64,000 nucleotides of DNA, taken from assembly GCA_021808445.1 (NCBI GenBank), contig JAKBBP010000003.1, forward strand, positions 1-64,000, in the 5' to 3' direction. This document shows positions 35,480 through 44,340 of this stretch, one piece after another (within the stretch, counting starts at the first letter, position 1; every line of letters begins with the position of its first letter). The position numbers and the translations under genes were made by a program. Source of the stretch: Pseudomonadota bacterium. Its GTDB lineage: Bacteria; Pseudomonadota; Gammaproteobacteria; Burkholderiales; Burkholderiaceae_C. The notes under the pieces are model-generated. The model ran no database searches and was not told the DNA's origin. It saw only the letters and a program-made list of their open reading frames with translations.

Positions 35480-36691
35480 ATGGGCTCGCTGGCTTGCGAT
35501 TCCGATTTCTCTTCCCGCCCAATGTCTCTGTCCTCCAGACTCTCCGAAGCGCCCAGCGCGGCCGGCGCGCCCGCGGCGGGCCTGATCGCGCGCTCGGCCA
35601 CCATGCTGCAGACCCTGGACATGGCGGCCCGGGCGGCGCGCACCGACGTGAGCATCATGCTGCTGGGCGAGAGCGGGGTGGGCAAGGAGGTGCTGGCGCG
35701 CTACGTGCATCGGGAATCGCCACGCGCGGCGGGGCCCTTCGTGGCCATCAACTGCGCGGCCATTCCTGAAAGCCTGCTCGAGGCCACGCTGTTCGGCTTC
35801 GACAAGGGAGCCTTCACCGGCGCGGCCCAATCGGCTCCCGGCAAGTTCGAGCAGGCGCAGGGAGGCACCCTGCTGCTCGACGAGGTGACCGAGATGGCCG
35901 CTTCGCTGCAGGCCAAGCTGCTGCGGGTCTTGCAGGAGCGCGAGATCGAACGCCTGGGCGGGCGCCGGCGCATCCCGCTGGACCTGCGCATCGTGGCCAC
36001 CAGCAACCGCGACCTGCAGCAGGCGGTGAGTCAGGGGGTGCTGCGCGAGGACCTGTTCTACCGGCTCAGCGTCTTTCCGCTTCGGGTGCCCGCGCTGCGC
36101 GAGCGCCCGGAGGACATCGTGCCGCTGGCCGAAGCCCTGCTGCGGCGCTTCGCGCAACAGTACGGGGCGGGGCAGGCGGCGGCCGTGCTCGACGGGTCGG
36201 CGCGCCAGGCCCTGCTGGGCCATGCCTGGCCCGGCAACGTGCGGGAACTGGAAAACGTGATGCAGCGCGCGGCCATCCTGTGCAGCGCCGGGCGCATCAC
36301 CGCGGCGGACCTGTTGCTGCAACCCGGCGCGCTGCCCGTGAACCCGCCGATGCGTGGGGCGCCGGCGCCCCGGCCGGCGGTGGTGGAGACGCTGGCGGAC
36401 GCGGGCGCGCATCGGGCCGGTGGGATGGCCGCAGCGATGGCGGGCGCGATGGGCGGCACGCTGGGGGGCACGATGGGCGGCGCCGCCGCCGGCGCGCGCG
36501 CGCTGGGCGCCGAGCTGGCCGAGAACGAGCGCAGGATGATCGCCGACGCGCTGCGCGACAGCCTGGGTTCGCGCAAGCTGGCCGCGCAGCGCCTGGGCAT
36601 CAGCCCGCGCACACTGCGCCACAAGCTGCAGCGCCTGCGCGAGGCGGGGCTGGAGTTGCCCGCCTCCTTCGACGATGCCGACGACGCGTAG
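35480..36691 (+). CDS. fleR: Sigma-54 activator, FleR/FlrC-like, lacking receiver domain
   Basis: The 403-residue product has Walker A GESGVGKE (63-70), GAFTGA (110-115), LLLDEVTEMA Walker B, and a C-terminal Fis-type domain with SRKLAAQRLGISPRTLRHKLQRLREAGLELP, the FleR/FlrC signature. The usual N-terminal receiver domain is absent (the AAA+ starts near residue 35), and no fleS-type kinase gene lies nearby. A Met/Gly/Ala-rich linker (about 312-340) separates ATPase and DNA-binding parts. ATG at 35480 has an AGGAT site; a later ATG (35522) lacks one. It likely activates later flagellar genes. Confidence 0.8.
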   Translation: MGSLACDSDFSSRPMSLSSRLSEAPSAAGAPAAGLIARSATMLQTLDMAARAARTDVSIMLLGESGVGKEVLARYVHRESPRAAGPFVAINCAAIPESLLEATLFGFDKGAFTGAAQSAPGKFEQAQGGTLLLDEVTEMAASLQAKLLRVLQEREIERLGGRRRIPLDLRIVATSNRDLQQAVSQGVLREDLFYRLSVFPLRVPALRERPEDIVPLAEALLRRFAQQYGAGQAAAVLDGSARQALLGHAWPGNVRELENVMQRAAILCSAGRITAADLLLQPGALPVNPPMRGAPAPRPAVVETLADAGAHRAGGMAAAMAGAMGGTLGGTMGGAAAGARALGAELAENERRMIADALRDSLGSRKLAAQRLGISPRTLRHKLQRLREAGLELPASFDDADDA

Positions 36692-36733
36692 AAACCCGGG
36701 GGCACCGCCCTCTCCGGTCGGGCAGGGCGAGCA

Positions 36734-36749
36734 TGGAACGCGTTTTGCT
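36734..36749 (+). promoter_or_regulatory. Sigma-54 promoter for fliE operon
   Basis: TGGAACG, CGTT, TTGCT: RpoN consensus with one change and exact GG-N10-GC spacing, 56 bases before the fliE ATG. Confidence 0.8.
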
Positions 36750-36763
36750 TAAGTCTGGATGCC

Positions 36764-36777
36764 GTCAGGGTCTTGAC
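36764..36777. promoter_or_regulatory. FleQ-like box, copy 3
   Basis: GTCAGGGTCTTGAC within CGTCA-N6-TGACG (36763-36778). It is 15-28 bases downstream of the -12 element of the fliE promoter, near the expected transcription start. A downstream position of FleQ sites is reported for some Pseudomonas flagellar promoters. Confidence 0.6.
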
Positions 36778-36805
36778 GCTTGGTTCCGCCATGGAGGTTC
36801 GTCCG

Positions 36806-37144
36806 ATGAACGTCGATCGCATGCAGCAACTGGTGCAGCAGATGCGCGCGCTGGCCGCCGAGGCGGCCGCCTCGCCCAGGCTGGACGGTGCGGGCTCGCC
36901 CGCGGGGGCATCGGCCGCCGGCGGGGATTTCGCCAGCACCCTGCGCGCGGCGCTGGACGGGGTCAATGCGCAGATGCAGCAGGCGGACCGCATGCAGGCG
37001 CAGTTTGCCACGGGGACCAGCGACCTCAGCCTGAGCGACGTGATGCTGGCCACGCAAAAGGCCTCGCTTTCCTTCCAGGCGGCGCTGCAGGTGCGCAACA
37101 AGCTGGTCACCGCGTACCAGGACATCATGAACATCCAGGCCTGA
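36806..37144 (+). CDS. fliE: Hook-basal body protein FliE
   Basis: The 112-residue product starts MNVDRMQQLVQQMRALAAEA and ends with the FliE domain: FASTLRAALDGVNAQMQQADRMQAQFATG ... SLSDVMLATQKASLSFQAALQVRNKLVTAYQDIMNIQA. ATG at 36806 was chosen because GGAGG lies 9 bases before it; the ATG at 36791 overlaps that site. FliE joins MS ring and rod. It heads the basal-body/motor operon behind a sigma-54 promoter. Confidence 0.95.
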   Translation: MNVDRMQQLVQQMRALAAEAAASPRLDGAGSPAGASAAGGDFASTLRAALDGVNAQMQQADRMQAQFATGTSDLSLSDVMLATQKASLSFQAALQVRNKLVTAYQDIMNIQA

Positions 37145-37202
37145 GGCCTCGGCAGCCTGAAGCTTCGCCGCGCAGTCGCCCCCCGGAACCCACACACCAC
37201 CG

Positions 37203-38873
37203 ATGGCCACACTCACCGACCCAGTCGCGCCCCAGGCGCTTCGAGCTCCGCTGACGCTGTGGAGGCGTCTGAGCGTCAACCAGCGCATGGGCCTGCTGGT
37301 CGGCCTGGCGGCGCTGGTCGCGCTGCTCGTGGTGAGCCTGCTGTGGGGGCGCGTGCAGGGCTACCAGGTGCTCTACACCAATCTCTCCCAGGCCGACGGC
37401 GGCACGGTCATCGCCGAGTTGCAGAAGCTGGGAGTGCCTTACCGCATCACCGATGCCGGCAATGTCATCGAGGTTCCCTCCGACCAGGTCTACGCCACCC
37501 GCATGAAGCTGGCCGCGCAGGGGCTGCCCAAGGGTGCCGGCGTGGGCTTCGAACTGCTGGACAACGAGCCCATGGGCACCAGCCAGTTTGTCGAGCGGGT
37601 CAACTACCAGCGCGCCCTGGAGGGCTCGCTGGCGCGCACCATCGACTCCATGTCGGCGGTGCAGTCGGCCACGGTGCATCTGGCCATTCCCAAGCCCTCG
37701 GTGTTCCTGGACCAGGAGCAAAAGCCCTCGGCTTCCGTGCTGCTCAAGCTCTATCCGGGACGGGTGCTCAACGCGGCGCAGGTCGCCGGCATCGTGCATC
37801 TGGTCGCCTCCGGCGTGGCCGGCATGAGCGACAGCTCGGTGAACGTGGTCGACCAGGACGGCAATCTGCTGACCGCCGCCTCGCAGTCCGACAGCGGCAT
37901 CGAGCCCAGCCAGCTGGCCTACCGCAATGCCGTCGAGCAGCAGATTCGCAGGCAGATCGAAAGCATTCTCAGCCCGCTGGTGGGCAGCAACGGAGTGCGC
38001 GTGGCCGTGTCGGCCGACCTGGATTTCGGCAAGACCGAGACCAGTTCGGTGATCTACGGCCAGGGCCATCTTGTGAGCCGCCAGGCGCAGACCCAGAACA
38101 GCACCGGCAACGCCAGCCTGCCGGCTGGCGTGCCGGGGGCCCTGACCAACCAGCCACCGGGGGGAGTCGCGGCGCCGTTCACCGTCGGCTCGGCCTCGGA
38201 GCCGCTGACGCCGCAGCAGTTCACCCAGCTGGCCCCCTCCCTGCGCAGCCTGGCGCCGACCGCCGCGAGCAGCTCCGCGACCACGAACTATGACGTGGAC
38301 AAGACGATCAGCCATACCCAGCAGCCGGTGGGCTCGGTGCGGCGTATCAGCGTGGCCGTGCTGATCAACGACCGGGCGCCCGCGGCGAAGGGCGCGAGCG
38401 CGAAGCCCCAGCCGATGAGCTCGCAGCAGCTTGCGCAGATCCGCCAACTGGTGCAGGATGCCATCGGCTTCGACGCCAAGCGCGGCGACCAGGTCTCGGT
38501 GGTGAGCATGCCCTTCGGGGGAAGCTCCGAGGCGCAGCAGGCGCCCTTGCCCTTGTGGCGCTCGCCGGCCATCTGGGATCCGGTGCGCGAGGCGGTCCCC
38601 TACCTGCTGGCCCTGATCTTCGGCCTGCTGATCTACCGCGCGGTGCGCCGACTGGCGACCCCATCGGCGCGGGACGAGGAGGAGGAGGGCGAGGACGAGG
38701 AACGCGCCGAGGGGGGACGCGCCGCGGGCGCGGCGCCGGGCGAACTCGCCCCGGAGGTGGTGCACTTGAGCAACACCTTCGAGAACGACGCCGCCGTGTC
38801 GCGCGAACTCGCCAGGCAGGACCCGCGGCGCGCCGCGCAGGTGGTCAAGGAGTGGCTTGCCGATGGCCAGTGA
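37203..38873 (+). CDS. fliF: Flagellar MS-ring protein FliF
   Basis: The 556-residue product has the FliF layout: N-terminal membrane helix (MGLLVGLAALVALLVVSLLWG, near 30-50), YQVLYTNLSQADGGTVIAELQKLGVPY, and SVQSATVHLAIPKPSVFL-type ring-building motifs. A periplasmic low-complexity stretch and a second membrane helix follow (AVPYLLALIFGLLIYRAVRR, near 468-487), then a cytoplasmic acidic tail that binds FliG (VVHLSNTFENDAAVSRELARQDPRRAAQVVKEWL). It overlaps fliG by 11 bases. Confidence 0.96.
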   Translation: MATLTDPVAPQALRAPLTLWRRLSVNQRMGLLVGLAALVALLVVSLLWGRVQGYQVLYTNLSQADGGTVIAELQKLGVPYRITDAGNVIEVPSDQVYATRMKLAAQGLPKGAGVGFELLDNEPMGTSQFVERVNYQRALEGSLARTIDSMSAVQSATVHLAIPKPSVFLDQEQKPSASVLLKLYPGRVLNAAQVAGIVHLVASGVAGMSDSSVNVVDQDGNLLTAASQSDSGIEPSQLAYRNAVEQQIRRQIESILSPLVGSNGVRVAVSADLDFGKTETSSVIYGQGHLVSRQAQTQNSTGNASLPAGVPGALTNQPPGGVAAPFTVGSASEPLTPQQFTQLAPSLRSLAPTAASSSATTNYDVDKTISHTQQPVGSVRRISVAVLINDRAPAAKGASAKPQPMSSQQLAQIRQLVQDAIGFDAKRGDQVSVVSMPFGGSSEAQQAPLPLWRSPAIWDPVREAVPYLLALIFGLLIYRAVRRLATPSARDEEEEGEDEERAEGGRAAGAAPGELAPEVVHLSNTFENDAAVSRELARQDPRRAAQVVKEWLADGQ

Positions 38874-39879
38874 GGAGGAAGATCTCAAGGGGCTGGAGCG
38901 CGCCGCCGTGCTCCTGCTCAGCCTGGGCGAGGACCAGGCCGCGGAGGTCATGAAGCACCTGGCCCCGCGCGAGGTGCAGCGCCTGGGCGTGGCCATGTCG
39001 CGCCTGGGGCGCGTGAGCACCGACCAGGCGCATTCGGTGATGCGCGAATTCCGCGACAAGCTCGAGCGCCAGACCTCCCTGGGCCTGGGGGCCGACCAGT
39101 TCCTGCGCGCCGCCCTGACCAAGGCCCTGGGCGGAGACCGGGCCAATTCGCTGATCGAGCGCATCCTGCACGGCGGCGAGTCGACCGGTCTGGAAAACCT
39201 CAAGTGGCTCGAGCCCCGCGCCGTGGCCGAGCTGATCAAGCTGGAACACCCGCAGGTGGTCGCGCTGGTCCTGTCCTACATCGACCCGGACCAGGCCGCC
39301 GAGGTCTTGCATTTTCTCAGTGATCGTCTGGCCAGCGAGGCGATGCTGCGCCTGGCCAACCTGGACGGGCTGCAGCCCAGCGCCCTGCGCGAACTCAACG
39401 ACGCGCTGGACGAATTGCTGTCGGGGGACTCCCAGAGCGTGCAGGTCAGCGCGATGGGCGGGCCCAAGATCGCCGCCGAGGTGCTCAACCGCCTGGATAC
39501 CTCGCTGTCGAACACGATCATGGACCACATGCGCTCGCAGGACGAGGATCTGGCGGGCAAGGTGCAGGAGCAGATGTTCGTGTTCGACGACCTGATCAAC
39601 GTCGACGATCGCAGCATGCAGACCATGCTGCGCGAGATCTCTTCCGAGACCCTGATCGTGGCGCTCAAGGGCGCCAACGCCCCGCTGCGCGAGAAATTCC
39701 TGGGCAATATGTCCAAGCGCGCCGCGGAGATGCTGCGCGACGACATGGAGGCCAAGGGGCCGGTGCGCCTGACCGAGGTGGAGGCGGCGCAGAAGGAGAT
39801 CCTGCAGGTGGCCACGCGCCTGGAGTCGGCCGGCCAGATCCAGCTCGGCGGCGGCGGCGCCGAGGCGATGGTGGGCTGA
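38863..39879 (+). CDS. fliG: Flagellar motor switch protein FliG
   Basis: The 338-residue product matches FliG throughout: LKGLERAAVLLLSLGEDQAAEVMKHL at the N-terminus, EHPQVVALVLSYIDPDQAAEVL with the EHPQ motif, and a C-terminal torque domain (FVFDDLINVDDRSMQTMLREI, LKGANAPLREKFLGNMSKRAAEMLRDDM). The ATG at 38863 overlaps the end of fliF. FliG interacts with MotA at the C-ring rim. Confidence 0.97.
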   Translation: MASEEEDLKGLERAAVLLLSLGEDQAAEVMKHLAPREVQRLGVAMSRLGRVSTDQAHSVMREFRDKLERQTSLGLGADQFLRAALTKALGGDRANSLIERILHGGESTGLENLKWLEPRAVAELIKLEHPQVVALVLSYIDPDQAAEVLHFLSDRLASEAMLRLANLDGLQPSALRELNDALDELLSGDSQSVQVSAMGGPKIAAEVLNRLDTSLSNTIMDHMRSQDEDLAGKVQEQMFVFDDLINVDDRSMQTMLREISSETLIVALKGANAPLREKFLGNMSKRAAEMLRDDMEAKGPVRLTEVEAAQKEILQVATRLESAGQIQLGGGGAEAMVG

Positions 39880-39924
39880 TCCCGTCATGCAGGCCTGTCC
39901 CACGGGTGCGTACGGAGCGCGCCG

Positions 39925-40626
39925 ATGATCATCCCCAAGGAATCGGCCGGCAAGGCCCGTGCCTGGGCCGCGCCCGAGCTGGGCAGCGCCGCTTCGCGGG
40001 AGGCCGGCCGCGCCGGCTCCCCGGGGGCGCCGCCGCTGCCCACCGCGCGTGAGCTCGAGGCGGTGTTCGAGTCGGCGCGCGAACAGGGACGGCGCGAGGG
40101 CTTCGAGCAAGGCTACCAGGAGGGGCGCGCCGGCGGGCTGCAGGCCGGGCGTCAGCAGGCGCAGGCCGAGCTGGAGTCCCTGCGCTCCCTGATGCAGCGC
40201 CTGGGCACGGCGGCAGCCGCGCTGGACGCCGAGCTGGAGGCCTCGCTGGTCGCGCTGGCCATGGAACTGGCGCGCCAGGTGATCGTGCACGAGTTGCGTA
40301 CCCAGCCGCAGCAGGTGCTGGACGTGCTGCAAAAGGCCCTGGCGGCCTTTCCGGCGCGAGCCGGCGTGCCATGGGTGCGCCTGCACCCTGACGACGCCGC
40401 GCTGCTGGGCGAGCTGGCCCCCGAGCTCGAGGAAAGTGGCATGGGCCTGGTGGCCGATCCCACGCTGCAGCGCGGTGACCTGGTGCTGGGGGCCGGGGCC
40501 GAGGGCGCGCGCGCGCATCCCGAGCGGCGCTGGCGCGTACGCGACGCCCAGGCCGAGCTGGACCTGCGGCTCGAGGAGCGCTGGCGCCAGGTCATGGCGC
40601 GCCTGTTCGAGGAGGGTTCGCTGTGA
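39925..40626 (+). CDS. fliH: Flagellar assembly protein FliH
   Basis: The 233-residue product has a basic/Ala-rich N-terminus and the Gly-spaced helical stretch EQGRREGFEQGYQEGRAGGLQAGR that marks FliH. A V-ATPase subunit E-like C-terminal half follows (LVALAMELARQVIVHELRTQPQQVLDVLQKAL). It holds the FliI ATPase in check and docks it at the export gate. Its TGA overlaps the fliI GTG. Confidence 0.93.
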   Translation: MIIPKESAGKARAWAAPELGSAASREAGRAGSPGAPPLPTARELEAVFESAREQGRREGFEQGYQEGRAGGLQAGRQQAQAELESLRSLMQRLGTAAAALDAELEASLVALAMELARQVIVHELRTQPQQVLDVLQKALAAFPARAGVPWVRLHPDDAALLGELAPELEESGMGLVADPTLQRGDLVLGAGAEGARAHPERRWRVRDAQAELDLRLEERWRQVMARLFEEGSL

Positions 40627-41993
40627 GCGCCCCCTCCACGAGTTCTCCGCAGGCCCTGGCGCGCCTGGGCACCCTGTACCGGCGCCTGCGCGCGGCGGGC
40701 GACCTTCCGCTGGTGCCCAGTGGCAGCCTGGTGCGGGTGCGCGGGCTGATCCTGGAGGCGCAGGGCCTGGACCTCAGCCTGGGTGCGCGCTGCCTGATTC
40801 GCACCGACGGCAACCGGCGTGTCAGCGCCGAGGTGGTGGGCTTTCACGGGGACAACGTGCAGCTCATGGCCAGCGGCGACATGCAGGGACTCGGGCCGGG
40901 CGCCCGGGTGACGCCCGTCCCCGGCGACCTGCGCGTGCCCGCCGGCATGGAACTGTGCGGCCGCGTGCTGGATGCCGATGCGCGCCCGCTGGACCGTCTC
41001 GGGCCCTTGCTGGCGGCGGATTTCACCAGTCTGAGCACTCCGCCCATCAACCCCCTGGAGCGCGCGCTGGTGCGCCAGCCCCTGGACGTGGGCGTGCGCG
41101 CCATCAACGCGCTGTTCACGGTGGGGCGCGGAGCTCGCATGGGCCTGTTCGCCGGCAGCGGCGTGGGCAAGAGCGTGCTGCTGGGCATGATGGCGCGCAA
41201 CACCACGGCCGACGTCATCGTGGTCGGCCTGATCGGCGAGCGCGGGCGCGAGGTCAAGGAGTTCATCGAGGACATCCTGGGCCCTCAGGGGCTGCGCCGC
41301 GCCGTGGTGGTGGCCGTGCCTGCCGATGCGCCGGCCCTGTCGCGCATCCGCGGGGCCCGTCTGGCCACCGCGCTGGCCGAGTACTACCGCGACCAGGGCC
41401 TGCACGTGCTCCTGTTGATGGATTCGCTCACCCGCTACGCGCTGGCGCTGCGGGAGGTCGCGCTGGCCGCCGGGGAGCCGCCGGCCGCACGGGGTTTCCC
41501 GCCCTCGGTGTTCGCGCGCCTGCCCGCGCTGGTCGAACGAGCGGGCAACGGGCGCGAGGGTGGCGGCAGCGTGACGGCCTTCTACACCATCCTGATGGAA
41601 GGCGACGATCAGCAGGACCCGGTGGCCGACAACACGCGCGCCATTCTCGACGGCCATGTGGTGCTCAGCCGGCGCCTGGCCGAGCAGGGGCATTTTCCCG
41701 CCATCGACCTGCAGGCCTCGATCAGCCGGGTCATGCCCGCGCTGGCCGACAACGAACAATTGCGCAGGGTCTACCGGCTCAAGGAACTCGAGGCGCGCTA
41801 TGCCGCGCAGCAGGACCTGATCGCCGTGGGGGCCTACACCCCTGGCTCCGACCCCGTGCTGGACCAGGCCGTGCATGCGCACGCCACCATCGGGGCCTTC
41901 CTGCGCCAGGGCATGCAGGAGGCCGTCGACCTGGCTGCCAGCCGCGCGCTGCTGGAGCAGTTGATGGCGCCGTATCTGACCGCTGTCGCCTGA
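40623..41993 (+). CDS. fliI: Flagellum-specific export ATPase FliI
   Basis: The 456-residue product (GTG start overlapping fliH) is a Rho/F1-beta-type ATPase: Walker A AGSGVGKS, GLIGERGREVKEF, LLLMDSLTRYALALREVALAAGEPPAARGFPPSVFA and FYTILMEGDDQQDPVADNTRAILDGHVVLSR. These are close to E. coli FliI (457). It powers or primes flagellar export with FliH and FliJ. Confidence 0.97.
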   Translation: MSAPSTSSPQALARLGTLYRRLRAAGDLPLVPSGSLVRVRGLILEAQGLDLSLGARCLIRTDGNRRVSAEVVGFHGDNVQLMASGDMQGLGPGARVTPVPGDLRVPAGMELCGRVLDADARPLDRLGPLLAADFTSLSTPPINPLERALVRQPLDVGVRAINALFTVGRGARMGLFAGSGVGKSVLLGMMARNTTADVIVVGLIGERGREVKEFIEDILGPQGLRRAVVVAVPADAPALSRIRGARLATALAEYYRDQGLHVLLLMDSLTRYALALREVALAAGEPPAARGFPPSVFARLPALVERAGNGREGGGSVTAFYTILMEGDDQQDPVADNTRAILDGHVVLSRRLAEQGHFPAIDLQASISRVMPALADNEQLRRVYRLKELEARYAAQQDLIAVGAYTPGSDPVLDQAVHAHATIGAFLRQGMQEAVDLAASRALLEQLMAPYLTAVA

Positions 41994-42055
41994 GAAGGAC
42001 AAAGCCTACACTTGGCGCTGTGCCGATGTCCGCGGTCGGCCGCTGAACATCGCCC

Positions 42056-42574
42056 ATGTCCCAGAACCCCGCCAACCCCCAGCGCCTGCAGACCCTGAGA
42101 AATCTGCTCGAGCAGGCCCAGCAGGAGGGCAACCGGGTCGCCGTGCAACTCAAGCGGGCGCAGGCCGAGCAGGCGCAGGCCGAGGCCAAGCTGCGGCAAT
42201 TGCAGCAATTCGCGGAGCAGTACCAGCGCCAGCTTGGGGACATCGAGCGCGGCGGGGGCGCGTGGAGCGCCGTGCGCGACATGCGCAGTTTCCTGGATCG
42301 CATCGGCGCGGCCCAGGCGGTGCAGCACAAGGAGATCGAAGGCGCCCGCGAGCGCTGCGCGGAGCAGATGCGCGCCTGGACGGCGCTGCGTCAGAAGGAA
42401 AAGGCCTACGAGGTTCTGCTGGCCCAGGAGCAGGGCCTGCTGCTGGCGCAACAGCGCAAGCGCCAGCAGGTGGATCTGCAGGATTGGTCGCTGAACCGTC
42501 GCGACGCCTTCGGTGACAGTTTCACGGACAGCCAGAACTCGCGCTTCGGCGATACCGGCACGCGCCGGAGCTGA
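42056..42574 (+). CDS. fliJ: Flagellar export protein FliJ
   Basis: The 172-residue product is a coiled coil throughout (QRLQTLRNLLEQAQQEGNRVAVQLKRAQAEQAQAEAKLRQL ... QKEKAYEVLLAQEQGLLLAQQRKRQQVDLQDW). The order fliI-fliJ-fliK is canonical, and FliJ sequences are weakly conserved, so context carries most of the call. It is slightly longer than E. coli FliJ (147). A 62-base gap separates it from fliI. Confidence 0.85.
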   Translation: MSQNPANPQRLQTLRNLLEQAQQEGNRVAVQLKRAQAEQAQAEAKLRQLQQFAEQYQRQLGDIERGGGAWSAVRDMRSFLDRIGAAQAVQHKEIEGARERCAEQMRAWTALRQKEKAYEVLLAQEQGLLLAQQRKRQQVDLQDWSLNRRDAFGDSFTDSQNSRFGDTGTRRS

Positions 42575-42730
42575 GTTCCGTCGCATCGGGCCGGATCCTG
42601 GCGCCGGTGCACGACGGAATCCCGTCGCGGCCCCGCCCGGCGCCGGACCTGACGCCGGTCCCGGCGCCTGGCGCGACTCTTGCATGCGGATGGCTGCGCC
42701 CAGGGCACCCTTGCCGCCCGCGCAGCATCC

Positions 42731-44182
42731 ATGACCCAGATCGCATCGCTTCCCTCCCTGCCTGGTCCTGCGGGCGTCGTCCCGTCCGCGACCTCGTCCG
42801 GTGCTCCCGACGGCTCGAACTTCGCCAGCGTGCTGTCGGTGGCACAGGCGGGCGCGCCGGCGCCTCAGCAGGCCCCGGCCGCGGCCTCCCCCCAGGCGCC
42901 GGGCGAGAACCCGTCGCCAGGGGCCGGCGCGTCGCAGAGTCCAGGCTTCCCGGCGAGGGCCGACGCCCAGGCGCAGGGTGCCGGGGCATCCTCGCCGCAG
43001 TCCGGCGGCGGGGGAACCCAGGCAGCCTCGGCGGGCCCGGGAGGTTCCCGGCAGACGGCCTCGTCGTCCCAGGCGCAGGCGGCGTCCTCAAGCGGGCCAG
43101 GCTCGCAGTCGAAGGCCGCGGCCGGGACGGGTTCGGAGCAGGCATCGTCGTCCCCATCCGCCGGCGGCCACGGCCAGGCCGCCGATGCGCGCCACGCCGC
43201 GGCCGATGCCGCCGGACAGGCCGGGGCGGCGGCCCAGGCGGCCGCGCAGGCGATCCTGGCGCAGTGGGCCGCGCTGACCGGGCAGGGTGGTTCCACACCG
43301 GACGGCGGCAAGGCCGGCGCCCAGGCGGGCGGCAAGACCTTGCCGCCCGGCACCCAGCTGGCGCGCTCCGTCCAGTCGCTGCCCGACGGGCAGGCGCTGG
43401 CCAAGGCCGTGTCCGACAGCGGGGCGCAGGCCCTGCAGGCCGACGCGCGTGCGGAACAGGCCGCGCTGAGCTCCGATGCGCATGGCGCCCAGGCCGGCTT
43501 CGAGCAGGTCGCCAGCGCGGCCGTGGCGGCAGCGGCGCGTAGCGCTCCGTCCGCGCTCGCCGCCTTGCCCGGGCTGGGCCCTGCGGGGGGCGTCGATGCC
43601 GGCGCTGCCGCCACCGCCACCCCGGGCACTCCAGCGCGGGCGGATGGAGCACAGGCTCCCGCGGCTGCCCTGGCGGCCCTCAACGCGGCCGGCCAGCTGG
43701 GCACCGCGATCCAGACACCGGCCTCCGGCGTCGAGGCGGCGGCCACCTACAGCGCCGCCCTGCCGTCCCCGGTGGGCAGCGCCCCCTGGGGGCAGGAGCT
43801 GGGCCAGCAGATGCTCATGGCCGTGGACGGCAAGCTGCAGACCGCCACGCTGCACCTGAATCCGCCGCAGCTCGGTCCGCTGGAGGTGCAGTTGCAGATG
43901 CAGGGCGGCCAGGTCAATGCGCAATTCGCCTCGCCGCATCAGGCGGTGCGCCAGGCGGTGGAGAGCGCGCTGCCGCAATTGCAGGACATGTTCGCCGGCG
44001 CCGGCATCCAGCTGGGTCAGGCCTCCGTCGGCACCGGCAGCCCGCGCGAGGGCGGTCACGGCGGCGCGCGTTCGCGCTCGATGTCCGGTCGCGGCGAGTC
44101 CGCGCTGGATGCCGTGCCGGCCACCGCGCTGGCGCAGGCCTCCCCCGGCTGGCTGCGCGGGCTGGTCAACACCTACGTGTGA
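42731..44182 (+). CDS. fliK: Hook-length control protein FliK
   Basis: The 483-residue product has a long Ala/Gly/Gln-rich ruler region (1-330) and the conserved C-terminal FliK domain: WGQELGQQMLMAVDGKLQTATLHLNPPQLGPLEVQLQMQGGQVNAQFASPHQAVRQAVESALPQLQDMFAGAGIQLGQASV. The core switches export specificity when the hook reaches length. ATG at 42731 (MTQIASLPSL) follows fliJ by 156 bases; that gap holds no gene. Confidence 0.92.
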   Translation: MTQIASLPSLPGPAGVVPSATSSGAPDGSNFASVLSVAQAGAPAPQQAPAAASPQAPGENPSPGAGASQSPGFPARADAQAQGAGASSPQSGGGGTQAASAGPGGSRQTASSSQAQAASSSGPGSQSKAAAGTGSEQASSSPSAGGHGQAADARHAAADAAGQAGAAAQAAAQAILAQWAALTGQGGSTPDGGKAGAQAGGKTLPPGTQLARSVQSLPDGQALAKAVSDSGAQALQADARAEQAALSSDAHGAQAGFEQVASAAVAAAARSAPSALAALPGLGPAGGVDAGAAATATPGTPARADGAQAPAAALAALNAAGQLGTAIQTPASGVEAAATYSAALPSPVGSAPWGQELGQQMLMAVDGKLQTATLHLNPPQLGPLEVQLQMQGGQVNAQFASPHQAVRQAVESALPQLQDMFAGAGIQLGQASVGTGSPREGGHGGARSRSMSGRGESALDAVPATALAQASPGWLRGLVNTYV

Positions 44183-44340
44183 AGCCTTGAAGCGCCCATT
44201 CAGTCCGATGCCCGACGTGTCGTTTACAGTATGCGAGGGTCCTGCGGTGCGGACGCCCGGCGGCCCCACGCAACCGGGAACTGCCGGCAGCTCGCGCTGA
44301 ACGACCCGAATCCCTATTCCACTGCCCGCGCGGCGCATCC